From: an uncultured Clostridia bacterium | Lineage (GTDB): Bacteria > Bacillota > Clostridia > Oscillospirales > Acutalibacteraceae | Reading direction: 5' to 3' | Assembly (NCBI GenBank): GCA_904420155.1 | Contig: CAJFUH010000114.1 | Location: 1 to 37,365 of the forward strand | Length of the DNA: 37,365 bases | Shown here: positions 1 to 7,669 of the stretch, in pieces | How positions within the stretch are numbered: position 1 is the stretch's first letter | Layout of the letters: the number at the start of each line of letters is the position of its first letter | Program-made: the position numbers and the translations under genes | The notes under the pieces: model-generated | The model's database searches: none | Seen by the model: the letters and a program-made list of their open reading frames with translations, nothing else | What the model was told of the DNA's origin: nothing

Positions 1-68
1 ACAACAGGGCTCGAACCTGTGACCCCCTGCTTGTAAGGCAGGTGCTCTCCCAGCTGAGCTATGCTCCC
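1..68 (-). tRNA. tRNA-Val (anticodon UAC), 3' end cut by window edge
   Basis: Read on the minus strand, the acceptor 5' arm GGGAGCA starts at 68. It is followed by a D-arm (GCTC..GAGC), an anticodon stem CCTGC/GCAGG enclosing the loop CTTACAA, and a T-arm ACAGG-TTCGAGC-CCTGT. The anticodon is TAC, which decodes GUA and other valine codons. The last few acceptor bases and any CCA lie beyond base 1, so the gene is truncated by the window and not by mutation. No second tRNA was seen in the window. Confidence 0.93.
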
Positions 69-123
69 ATCCTTTTCGCTTCCTTGCACTCCTTTTGGGA
101 GTGCTCTTTTGGCGACGCAGTAT

Positions 124-152
124 ATTGTACTATATCCTGGAAAAAAAGTCAA
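124..152 (-). promoter_or_regulatory. Promoter of the tRNA-Val gene
   Basis: On the minus strand a -35 TTGACT (147-152) and a -10 TACAAT (124-129) are separated by 17 bp. Transcription would begin near 117, about 50 bases upstream of the mature tRNA 5' end. A small hairpin (86-92 with 98-104, stem GCACTCC) lies in the presumed leader and would be removed by RNase P. The promoter lies between the tRNA and the stop codon of the helicase gene. Confidence 0.6.
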
Positions 153-179
153 CGGATTCTACCCAAAAAATTCTTTTTT

Positions 180-2543
180 CTACATTTCTTGTTCCCAGAA
201 ATGTCGTATACTCTGGTCAATTTGTTCTATATTGCGGAAAAATCTCATTTTCTGCCAGTGCACTGGAAATAAACGCAGATATTCAGGCGTATGAAAACGA
301 TCGTCGATTAACAGCACCACCCCTTTGTCCTGTTCCCCTCGGATCACACGACCGGCCGCCTGCATTACTTTGTTCATCCCCGGATAACGGTAAGCAAAAG
401 CAAATCCTTTTCCCTTCTCCATCTCATCATAATATTCCCGGAGAATTTCCTGCTGCCAGTTTATCTGTGGCAATCCTACTCCCACAATCACAGTTCCCAA
501 CAGCCGTTCCCCCTTCAGGTCGATTCCTTCCGAAAAGATCCCTCCCAACACGCAAAACCCCACCAAAGTTTCGCTGCCCGCTTGGTCAAAATGAGATAAA
601 AAGTCCGCCCGCTGTGTTTCTTCCATATGGGATTCCTGCACTATAGTTCGGATATGGGGATAACATTCCGCAAACGCCGTATATACTTGCCTTAAATACT
701 GATAAGACGGAAAGAACACCAGATAATTCCCTCTTTTTCCTTCCACTACCGTGTAAATCAGCCGGCAAATCGGCAGAATACTGCTCTCTCTGTGCTGATA
801 GCGGGTATTTACTCCATCCGCCGCCAGCAGGCACAAATGGGATTCCTCATAAGGGGAGGGCAAGCTGTAGGTCTTAGATTTCTCGTCGCCGCCCAATACA
901 GAACGAAAATAGTCCAAAGGGGTAAGGGTAGCGGAAAATAAAATAGACGCTCTTCCTCGGTCCATAGCCTGCTTTAGTAAAAAAGAAGGGTCCAAACATA
1001 GCTGTTTGACCAGTATTTCGTTTCTCTTGCATTCCACATAGGTGACATATCGTTCATCATAAAAATCTGTGATATGCAGATAAAACAGCACGTCTAAATA
1101 AACCGAAAGCACTTTCTGGCGAATCGGGGAATCCGACGCTTGCGACAGCCACTCCTCGCAAACGGCGCTGAATTTCCAAAGCCGCCCGTTTAAAGAAGTT
1201 ATCGCTTCCTTTTGCACAAAGTTCCCTGTTGCTTCGCAAGATTTCCCCAAGGCAAGGAATTCCTTGTGAATCCGGTTGATCCCTCTGGAAAGCTCCTTGT
1301 GTTCTTTTCCTAATTCTTTTTTCAACTGCAAAAACGTAGATTTTTCCAAATACGCCGAATACATCTCCCGGGCACGATCCACCAAATTGTGGGCTTCGTC
1401 AATCAAAAAGATATACTCCCCTTGCGTATTGGAGAAAAAACGTTTCAGTGAGGCGTCGGGGTCAAACAGGTGGTTATAATCCCCAATGACCACATCACAC
1501 CATTCGGAGTAATCCAGCGCCAATTCAAAGGGACAGACTTTTTCTTCTCTGGCATAGGATTCCAATTTATCACGGGTCATATTATCTTCCTGATGGAGCA
1601 GTTTTTTTAATACCTTATTGATCCGGTCAAAGTATCCCTGCGCATAAGGGCATTGATCCGGATTGCAGGTACAATCCTCTTGGAAACAGATTTTTTCCTT
1701 TGCCGTAAGGGTAACGGCTTTTATCCGAAGACCCCGTTCCCTCAAGGTTGCAAGCGCATCTTCCGCCGCCCGGCGGGTCACAGTTTTCGCGGTTAGATAG
1801 AAAATAGTCCCTGTTTTCTGTTCTCCCATGGCCTTAATCGCAGGAAACAGGGTGGAAATCGTTTTTCCAACTCCAGTGGGGGCCTGGCAATAAAGCCGGG
1901 CTTTGGAAAGAATTGTACGATATACCGCGACAGCCATCTCCCGCTGCCCTTTCCGGTAGGAGGGGAAGGGAAAGGGAAGTGTGCCGATGGTATGGTTTCG
2001 GATCTCTTTCCACTCCGCCTGCCATCGGGCCCACTCCACATATTGCTCCAACAGCCCCTCGTAAAACTGCTGAAGGTCTTCTTTGGAAAAGTTCCGGGTA
2101 AACCGCTTGATTTCCTCTGTTTCAGTCTGATAATAAGTAAGACGCACCCCAATACGCTCCAAATCCCGCTGTATACAAAGGAAGTATCCATAACATTGCG
2201 CCTGAGCCCAATGTACTTCCTGAAAGGATTCGGTGATGGCCTCCATTGGCACATTTGTCGTCTTAATTTCGTCTACAATAATGCCATCTTCCTGCGTGAT
2301 AATCCCATCCGCTCTTCCCTCTACAAAGAAACGAACCCCTTGATAAACGCAAAGAAAGCTTAACGGTACTTCCGGTTGATAGCATTCTCCCTCTCGCTTC
2401 TGCAAAAGCCGGTGAATCCGGGCGCCTTCCTGCATGCGATTGATTCTTCCTCCAAACCGGTTATCAATACTGCCTTTCTTGAGGACAAACTCTACCAGTT
2501 GCCGCACCGAAATCTTACATTCTATGATCGGATTCTGTTCCAT
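180..2543 (-). CDS. XPD/DinG-type ATP-dependent DNA helicase with N-terminal PD-(D/E)XK nuclease-like domain
   Basis: This 787-residue protein joins two modules. Residues about 40-120 carry a RecB/Cas4-type nuclease pattern: H44, D79 (GRADG), E92-x-K94 (DEIKT) and Q115xxxY119. From about 195 on it is a superfamily 2 helicase of the Rad3/XPD/DinG group, with Walker A APTGVGKT (221-228), a DEAH box (382-385) and a motif VI QAAGRVIRG near the C-terminus. Cysteines 286, 291, 293, 298 and 337, between Walker A and DEAH, fit the four-cysteine Fe-S cluster of XPD-like helicases. It probably acts in DNA repair. The start at 2543 was chosen because GGGGGGAGAG precedes that ATG; an open frame extends 37 codons further upstream without a ribosome site. 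The gene stands alone. Confidence 0.88.
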   Translation of the reverse strand: MEQNPIIECKISVRQLVEFVLKKGSIDNRFGGRINRMQEGARIHRLLQKREGECYQPEVPLSFLCVYQGVRFFVEGRADGIITQEDGIIVDEIKTTNVPMEAITESFQEVHWAQAQCYGYFLCIQRDLERIGVRLTYYQTETEEIKRFTRNFSKEDLQQFYEGLLEQYVEWARWQAEWKEIRNHTIGTLPFPFPSYRKGQREMAVAVYRTILSKARLYCQAPTGVGKTISTLFPAIKAMGEQKTGTIFYLTAKTVTRRAAEDALATLRERGLRIKAVTLTAKEKICFQEDCTCNPDQCPYAQGYFDRINKVLKKLLHQEDNMTRDKLESYAREEKVCPFELALDYSEWCDVVIGDYNHLFDPDASLKRFFSNTQGEYIFLIDEAHNLVDRAREMYSAYLEKSTFLQLKKELGKEHKELSRGINRIHKEFLALGKSCEATGNFVQKEAITSLNGRLWKFSAVCEEWLSQASDSPIRQKVLSVYLDVLFYLHITDFYDERYVTYVECKRNEILVKQLCLDPSFLLKQAMDRGRASILFSATLTPLDYFRSVLGGDEKSKTYSLPSPYEESHLCLLAADGVNTRYQHRESSILPICRLIYTVVEGKRGNYLVFFPSYQYLRQVYTAFAECYPHIRTIVQESHMEETQRADFLSHFDQAGSETLVGFCVLGGIFSEGIDLKGERLLGTVIVGVGLPQINWQQEILREYYDEMEKGKGFAFAYRYPGMNKVMQAAGRVIRGEQDKGVVLLIDDRFHTPEYLRLFPVHWQKMRFFRNIEQIDQSIRHFWEQEM

Positions 2544-2623
2544 TGCTCTCCCCCCTTTTTCATTGTAGCATAGTTCTTCAAGGAAAGCCAAGTTGATCAT
2601 ATATATACCAAAATAAAGGCAGG

Positions 2624-2658
2624 AAAAATGGCAACCGTTTGATACGGTCGCCATTTTT
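2624..2658 (-). terminator. Intrinsic terminator of the cydDC-like operon
   Basis: Arms 2624-2637 and 2645-2658 form a 14-bp stem around a 7-base loop. The only imperfection is a G-U pair in the minus-strand RNA, and the stem ends in a T-run on that strand. It lies 33 bp after the stop of the small cysteine-rich gene. Confidence 0.7.
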
Positions 2659-2690
2659 GTGAGATCTGAGGAAAAGTATCCCTACCATTT

Positions 2691-3032
2691 TTATTTGGAT
2701 CTTTCCAGCCTTCGTTTTTCCTTTTTGCTCTCTATTACATGCCGGATTGCCATAACAGGATGATGGAAAAGCATACGAGGACCGGAAAACCGCATAACCT
2801 CCCGGATTTTTTCCCTCATTTCCGGTTTATAGCAATGTACTTTGCAGTTGGAACAAAAAGTCTTGGTTTCCATAAAAGGACAGTGGTCGCTGCGCTGGCA
2901 AGCATAAGCCTCCAGCTTTTTACAATCGGGACACAAGCCCTGTTCCGGATGGTGCCTTTTTTTACAGTAAAGAGCGATCATCTGGGAAACCATCTGTTTT
3001 TCCCTCTCCCTTTTCTCTGCAATACTTTTCAT
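2691..3032 (-). CDS. Nitrous-oxide-stimulated promoter family protein (YgbA-like), cysteine-rich
   Basis: This 113-residue basic protein contains eight cysteines at 23, 34, 37, 45, 51, 60, 63 and 67, including two CxxC pairs (CPDC and CSNC), followed by an MLFHHPVMAIRH segment. The pattern matches the family that includes E. coli YgbA, a nitric-oxide-responsive protein of unknown biochemistry; the cysteines suggest metal or Fe-S binding. Its ATG overlaps the stop of the upstream ABC transporter gene by one base (TAATG), so it is translationally coupled to the exporter. The family call rests on cysteine spacing and the conserved C-terminal segment as remembered, not on a search. Confidence 0.75.
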   Translation of the reverse strand: MKSIAEKREREKQMVSQMIALYCKKRHHPEQGLCPDCKKLEAYACQRSDHCPFMETKTFCSNCKVHCYKPEMREKIREVMRFSGPRMLFHHPVMAIRHVIESKKEKRRLERSK

Positions 3033-4690
3033 TAGCTCATCCTTCCCTGTTCTACGGAATATACCGTATCGGCAATACGCATGGTGGAAGCCCGATGGGA
3101 CACCAGAACCACCGTCTTGCCTTTTCTCTCCTTATGCAGAGACTGCAAAATCACCGCTTCGTTCAAGCTGTCCAAATTGCTGGTAGGCTCATCCAAAAGG
3201 ACCAACGGCGCTTGATGCAGAAAGGCCCGGGCCAACCCTATGCGCTGGCGTTCTCCTCCGGATAAGGTATCCCCCAGTTCCCCTACCGGAGTATCATACC
3301 CTTGCGGCAATTTGGTAATAAAATCGTGGATCGATGCTTTTTTGCAGGCTTCCTCAATTTCCTCTCGCGTAGCGTCGCGCTTGGCAATGCGGATATTCTG
3401 CTCAATACTGTCATGAAATAAATGCGTCTCCTGCGTGACATAGCTTTCCATTTTTCGCAGATTATCGGTATTGATCTCCCCGACGTCTGTATCGGAAATC
3501 TTGACGCTGCCCTGCTGTACATTCCAAAAACGCATCAGCAATTTTAGAAGGGTGGACTTTCCGCTTCCGCTTTTCCCGACGATTCCCACCACTTGATTTT
3601 GTGGAATCTGTAAGGAAATATCGGACAAAATCATCTCTTCTCTATAAGCGAAGGTGACATGTCCCACCTCTGCCCCCGAGAAGGTTATCTCCGGCTTTCC
3701 CTTGACTTCTTCTACCACAGGGCTCTCATCCAGGATATCCAATACCCGGTTTCCAGCGGCAAAAGTATTTTGAAGGGTGCTTCCCAAATTGGCCAACGCC
3801 ACCACCGGCCCAAAAGAGCTCATCAGGGCAATCATAGGGATTAACACGCCGTCAAACCCTGTCAGCCCTCTCTGATAGAGGAGTACCGCAACCGCCAAAA
3901 GCAACAGGTCAAAAACCAGGATCGCCGTATTGGTAACCGCCATATTGCGCCCTGTGGAATATTTCATCTTTTCTTCTTCTTTGGCCAATCCATCTGTCCG
4001 CTGATTCATCTCTTCCAGGCGTTTTTCCCCCCTATGATATTGGATCGTTTCGGACAGGCCCCGCAGGCTATCCAATACATAGCTACTCAAATCGCCGGAT
4101 TTGCTTCGAAATTTGATGCCGTCATCTCCGCTGGTTTTGGAAACAACCACTGGAATCACCACGCCTACAACGAGATAAGCCACTGCCGCCACCAATCCCA
4201 AAATCCAATGGTATTGCCCAATAAAAATGCACATCACCAGCGACATCAGCACAGCGATTAAAATGGGGGAAATCGTATGGGCATAGAAGACTTCCAACAG
4301 TTCAATATCCGAGGTGATAACGGAAATCAAATTTCCTTTGTCCCTTCCCTCCAGCTTAGCTGGGCAAAGGCGGCGCAGCGCCCGAAACACATGATCCCGG
4401 ATCAACGCCAGCAGTTTAAAGGCCAAATAGTGGTTGCATGCCTGTTCCCCATAGCGCAGTATCCCCCGCAGAAGCGCAAAAGCACCGACGCAAACAAAGG
4501 CGGCGCCCGCCGCCACCGGCACGGAAAAACCCAAAGCATCCAGCACTGCATATCCCCCAAAAATGGTGATAAAAGCGGCGCACAGATGCCCGATCACCCC
4601 CATACATACCGCCAATACCATCACACCGGTCAACGGCTTGACCAGTTGGAGAAGCCGTCCGCAAATAGCTAAATTACTTCTGCGTTTCAT
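3032..4690 (-). CDS. cydC: ABC exporter half-transporter, CydC-like (permease-ATPase fusion)
   Basis: This 552-residue protein has an N-terminal six-helix membrane domain (about residues 15-310) and a C-terminal ABC ATPase. The ATPase carries Walker A GKSGSGKST, signature LSGGERQRIGLARAF, Walker B VLLDEPTSNLD and an H-loop VSHRAST. With the gene before it, it should form a heterodimeric exporter of the CydDC type, which in E. coli moves cysteine and glutathione to the periplasm. The start is the ATG at 4690 in an ATGA overlap with the upstream stop; the open frame runs 17 codons further up but inside that gene. No cydAB oxidase genes are present nearby, so the substrate is inferred only from family and could be another thiol or peptide. 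Confidence 0.72.
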   Translation of the reverse strand: MKRRSNLAICGRLLQLVKPLTGVMVLAVCMGVIGHLCAAFITIFGGYAVLDALGFSVPVAAGAAFVCVGAFALLRGILRYGEQACNHYLAFKLLALIRDHVFRALRRLCPAKLEGRDKGNLISVITSDIELLEVFYAHTISPILIAVLMSLVMCIFIGQYHWILGLVAAVAYLVVGVVIPVVVSKTSGDDGIKFRSKSGDLSSYVLDSLRGLSETIQYHRGEKRLEEMNQRTDGLAKEEEKMKYSTGRNMAVTNTAILVFDLLLLAVAVLLYQRGLTGFDGVLIPMIALMSSFGPVVALANLGSTLQNTFAAGNRVLDILDESPVVEEVKGKPEITFSGAEVGHVTFAYREEMILSDISLQIPQNQVVGIVGKSGSGKSTLLKLLMRFWNVQQGSVKISDTDVGEINTDNLRKMESYVTQETHLFHDSIEQNIRIAKRDATREEIEEACKKASIHDFITKLPQGYDTPVGELGDTLSGGERQRIGLARAFLHQAPLVLLDEPTSNLDSLNEAVILQSLHKERKGKTVVLVSHRASTMRIADTVYSVEQGRMS

Positions 4691-6429
4691 GCTGTTTCCT
4701 CCTCCCTCCGGTACTGTTCCAAACTCTGTTGGGCGCCCCATAGCCGTTCATATTCCCCATGAAGCGACAGCAGTTCCTGGTGGGCGCCGCTCTCCACTAT
4801 ATTCCCCTCCCGAACCACATAGATCCGATCCGCCGGAACTACGTTGGCCAGGCGATGGGAGATGAGCAATACCGTTTTTGACTGAGATAGTGTGTAAATC
4901 TGTTCCATAATATCGTTTTCGCTTTCTACATCGATATTGGATGTGGCCTCGTCGAAAATGTAAACAGGGCTGTCATGAAGAAGCGCTCTGGACAACGCCA
5001 AACGCTGGCACTGTCCACCGGAAAAATTAGAAGCCTTTTCCAACAGCAAGGTGTCCAACCCCTGCTCGCTTCTCAGGAAATCCGCAAGCTTTGTTTTTTC
5101 CAAAGCCTCCCACAATTGTTGATCGGTGGCTTGGGGATTGCCCATCCGCAAATTTTCCCGTACGGTCCCCTTAAATAAATAGCTATTGTGGCTGATATAG
5201 GTAATATGGCTCATTAAGCAATCCTCTTGTATTTGGGACAGCTCCACTCCACCGATGGTGATGGATCCTCGATACCCTTTTTTCCTGCCCATCAGAAGAG
5301 AAGCTATGGTGGATTTTCCGCATCCACTTTCCCCTACGATAGCGGTAAAGCTGCCCTTCGGAAATTCCATAGAAACTCCGTACAAGATCTCCCGCTCCTC
5401 TTGATAGGAAAAGGAAACTTCCCGATAGGAAATATCCCCAGACTGGGGCGGGATCATTTCTGTCTTGGGTTCCGGCTCAGGCAAGTCCAGCAAACGGAAA
5501 ATTTTATCGCTTGCCGCCATTCCATTCATGGCGATATGGAAAAAGCTGCCCAACTGCCTCATGGGGATGAAAAAATCCGCCGACAACAGAATAATAGCGA
5601 TACATCCTCCCAAAGATACATGGCCCGCCTGAAATTGGGTAACTGCCATGATCACGCCCAGCGCAGCTCCTCCATAAGCGACCAAATCCATAATGGTAAT
5701 GGAATTTAACTGCATTGTTAGAACCTTCATGGTAATCTTGCGGAATTTTTCCGCCTCCCGGTTCATCTCTTCCTGTTTATAGTCATCCGCCTGATAAATT
5801 TTCAGGGTGGTCAAACCTTGTAAATTTTCTAAAAAAGTATCGCCCATGGCGGTATATTGCCCCCAATATTTCGAGAGAAGCTTTTTGGCAAAAGTCTGTA
5901 CGCCTGCAATAGCTGCCGGGATCAACGGGACGCATACCAGCAGTACAATGGCCGCAGGAAAATTGATAAAAGATAACACCGCAAACAGCGTAATGGGGGC
6001 CAGCATACTATAAAAGAACTGGGGAAGATACGCGCCAAAATAGGTTTCCAGCTGGTCTACCCCCTCCACAGACATCTGTACCACTTCTGAGGAAGAAACG
6101 TCATCGGTATAAGAAGCGCCTAAATGCAACAGTTTCTGATAAATCTTTTCCCGTAATACTCTCTTGACCGACTTAGAGGAAAGGTATCCCATACGGCTGG
6201 CCCCTGTGGTACATAAAAACCGTATCACTAACGCGGAGGCTACCGCAACCGCCACAAAAATCAGCGCGTTCTCGTCCATATCTCCCGTTACCATTTTCTG
6301 CAAGAGGGAGGCTATGGAAAAAATCATTCCCATATTTGCAACCAGCCCGCACCATTGCAGCAGTACATTTGCCGCTATGTACTTCTTACTTTCCGGTACT
6401 GTTCCAATCAAACGTTTATTAATCATCAT
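4687..6429 (-). CDS. cydD: ABC exporter half-transporter, CydD-like (permease-ATPase fusion)
   Basis: First gene of the three-gene operon, 580 residues. The N-terminal half has six hydrophobic helices. The C-terminal ATPase has Walker A GESGCGKST, signature FSGGQCQRLALSRAL, Walker B VYIFDEATSNID and H-loop LISHRLA. The D-loop and H-loop are intact, so this subunit should hydrolyse ATP. It pairs with the CydC-like protein encoded 4 bp into its stop. The ATG at 6429 is followed at once by a second ATG at 6426; AAGG and AGGGG lie just upstream. The family also includes uncharacterised heterodimeric exporters, so thiol export is an inference strengthened only by the linked YgbA-like gene. Confidence 0.72.
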   Translation of the reverse strand: MMINKRLIGTVPESKKYIAANVLLQWCGLVANMGMIFSIASLLQKMVTGDMDENALIFVAVAVASALVIRFLCTTGASRMGYLSSKSVKRVLREKIYQKLLHLGASYTDDVSSSEVVQMSVEGVDQLETYFGAYLPQFFYSMLAPITLFAVLSFINFPAAIVLLVCVPLIPAAIAGVQTFAKKLLSKYWGQYTAMGDTFLENLQGLTTLKIYQADDYKQEEMNREAEKFRKITMKVLTMQLNSITIMDLVAYGGAALGVIMAVTQFQAGHVSLGGCIAIILLSADFFIPMRQLGSFFHIAMNGMAASDKIFRLLDLPEPEPKTEMIPPQSGDISYREVSFSYQEEREILYGVSMEFPKGSFTAIVGESGCGKSTIASLLMGRKKGYRGSITIGGVELSQIQEDCLMSHITYISHNSYLFKGTVRENLRMGNPQATDQQLWEALEKTKLADFLRSEQGLDTLLLEKASNFSGGQCQRLALSRALLHDSPVYIFDEATSNIDVESENDIMEQIYTLSQSKTVLLISHRLANVVPADRIYVVREGNIVESGAHQELLSLHGEYERLWGAQQSLEQYRREEETA

Positions 6430-6447
6430 GACCTTATTGATTCACCC

Positions 6448-6475
6448 CTATTATTTGTTTTGATTTTTTTGTCAA
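6448..6475 (-). promoter_or_regulatory. Candidate promoter of the cydDC-like operon
   Basis: Minus-strand -35 TTGACA (6470-6475) and -10 TAATAG (6448-6453) with a 16-bp spacer. The implied transcript would have a leader of only about 10-15 bases before the ATG at 6429, which is unusually short, so another promoter further upstream remains possible. Confidence 0.4.
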
Positions 6476-6533
6476 AAATAAAAATAGACTTTCCCTCCTT
6501 CTTTCTGTTTACATCCCATCGAGCTCTTTCGCA

Positions 6534-6551
6534 GATTTGATATAACTAACC
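6534..6551. promoter_or_regulatory. Candidate DtxR-type operator upstream of cydD
   Basis: The 18-mer GATTTGATATAACTAACC matches the operator before gpmA at 13 of 18 positions and keeps one complete half-site, CTAACC. It lies about 60 bp upstream of the candidate cydD -35 box. It is the weaker of the two matches in this gap. Confidence 0.3.
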
Positions 6552-6579
6552 CGGAAAGGCAGCTCTCTTTTCCTGTTTT

Positions 6580-6629
6580 ATAACCCCCGTCGAAAAGTTA
6601 GATAAGGCTAACTTTTCGACGGGGGTTAT
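6580..6629. repeat. Perfect 22-bp inverted repeat with 6-base loop; DtxR-like box at its apex
   Basis: Arms 6580-6601 and 6608-6629 are exact reverse complements around the loop ATAAGG. The tip of the hairpin, AGTTAGATAAGGCTAACT (6596-6613), has the TTAG-N6-CTAA form of the DtxR-type operators found at 9816 and 10325. The apex GATAAGGC (6601-6608) can instead pair exactly with GCCTTATC at 6635-6642, giving two mutually exclusive folds. No T-run follows on either strand, so it is not a standard terminator. Confidence 0.75.
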
Positions 6630-6675
6630 CGGTTGCCTTATCGCTTTTTACTATATCATAAAGTCTACCTGTCAG

Positions 6676-6717
6676 GGGCAAATAATTTGTAGCGTATGTG
6701 CTACAAATTATTTGCCC
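6676..6717. repeat. Perfect 18-bp inverted repeat, AT-rich, with 6-base loop
   Basis: Arms 6676-6693 and 6700-6717 pair exactly; the stem begins GGGC and closes with GTAGC/GCTAC. Outer bases 6673-6675 pair with 6718-6720 if one G-T pair is allowed. No T-run follows. A short open frame across it (6598-6813, minus) contains a duplicated QIICS-YAT peptide only because the DNA is repeated; it has no ribosome site and is not annotated as a gene. Confidence 0.7.
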
Positions 6718-6766
6718 TTGAACACTTTTTGAAAAATTTCTATGATTTCTCTTTGAGGTTTTATAA

Positions 6767-6793
6767 GTTGCATATATGCTACAAATTATCTGC
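6767..6793. repeat. Degenerate direct copy of the second hairpin's right half
   Basis: This 27-base stretch repeats 6691-6716 with only a few differences and keeps GCTACAAATTATCTGC. The matching left arm is eroded here, so this copy is a decayed version of the perfect palindrome 75 bp away. Confidence 0.55.
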
Positions 6794-6819
6794 TTTTCTT
6801 TTTTGTGAAACAACCATTG

Positions 6820-7653
6820 CTAAATCATAATGGTAAAAATTGCGGTACTCTCTGGCATATAAAGCGGACCCACGCTACAATCCATTTTCAAACACACGCT
6901 TCCATGAAACATTGTCCCTATTCCGCTTCCCATATTGATAAATTGTAACATCTCCGCTGGGAACTGCAAAAAATCTCCATTGCGTTCTGCATCGCAGAAT
7001 GCCGCCCCGTCAAAGTATTTCATATTGCAGATTTTTCCCTGCATTTTCTTTCCATCTATTGTGGAAGACCGCACAACAGAAACTGCTTTCAGCCGGATCA
7101 ATCCCTGTGATTTTTTTACCACCAGTTCGCATGGATGTTCAAACCCATCGTTAGCCATGGAAATATTGTTGTGCCCTTCTACATTTTCTTTATAAATCAT
7201 AAAAGGGAATACATACGATCCATCCCTTAAATGACGGCACAAATCAGACCCGTCAAACTGTTTCCTGCCTTTCAGCACATGTTGAATATGATAGCGTTCC
7301 TCCATTCTTTGGATCATTTGAAAGGTTTCATCAGAACAATATAAAGATAGGTATCCAGCATCTATCTGTGCATTTGTGGGGCTGACCCCTTCATACATAA
7401 GATGGCTGACTGCTATTTCCATGCGATCGCGGTACCGCTCAGCCATTTGGATGCCGACACGTGTCAGCCTGGGGTGTCTACTATCGGAACGGTCTAAAAA
7501 GCCGTCCTTTTCCAAAGCTATCATGGCCCGGCTGATGGTATATTTCTCCACCACCAAAGTCTTAGATAAATTGGTGACGGTACAATTCTCCGGCGACATT
7601 TTTAAAAAACAGATCAAAATTCGCATCTTTAATAACTCTGTGCTTTCCGGCAT
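6820..7653 (-). CDS. DtxR-fold transcriptional regulator lacking metal ligands, with a fused C-terminal domain
   Basis: This protein has 277 residues. Residues about 5-115 align with the short DtxR proteins of this locus: a winged helix (VTNLSKTLVVEKYTISRAM), then AE-x5-..GV and DA-x8-S-x-E-(T/S)-F. From residue 71 to 114 the alignment to the 131-residue paralogue needs no gap, and the metal-ligand positions are replaced: H78 to M, C100 to G, E103 to S, H104 to L. Residues about 125-277 form a domain I cannot assign, which ends LYMPESTAIFTIMI. The N-terminus also begins MPEST. The ATG at 7653 has AAAGGAA seven bases upstream; a TTG at 7659 is too close to it. It probably binds DNA and senses something other than a metal, through the C-terminal domain. 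Confidence 0.7.
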   Translation of the reverse strand: MPESTELLKMRILICFLKMSPENCTVTNLSKTLVVEKYTISRAMIALEKDGFLDRSDSRHPRLTRVGIQMAERYRDRMEIAVSHLMYEGVSPTNAQIDAGYLSLYCSDETFQMIQRMEERYHIQHVLKGRKQFDGSDLCRHLRDGSYVFPFMIYKENVEGHNNISMANDGFEHPCELVVKKSQGLIRLKAVSVVRSSTIDGKKMQGKICNMKYFDGAAFCDAERNGDFLQFPAEMLQFINMGSGIGTMFHGSVCLKMDCSVGPLYMPESTAIFTIMI

Positions 7654-7669
7654 ATACAAATTCCTTTCT

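Noticed and set aside
1793..2254. 153-codon frame inside the helicase gene on the same strand
   Set aside because: Out-of-frame shadow of the helicase without a ribosome site.
3032..6429. cydDC as part of a cytochrome bd operon
   Set aside because: No cydA or cydB is present on either side; the third gene is a YgbA-like protein instead.
6580..6717. The two perfect hairpins as ordinary terminators of the 277-residue regulator gene
   Set aside because: Neither is followed by a T-run on the minus strand, and their loops and repeats suggest another role.
6598..6813. 71-codon minus-strand frame with a repeated QIICS-YAT peptide
   Set aside because: The peptide repeat is only the translation of the duplicated palindromic DNA; no ribosome site and no conserved pattern.
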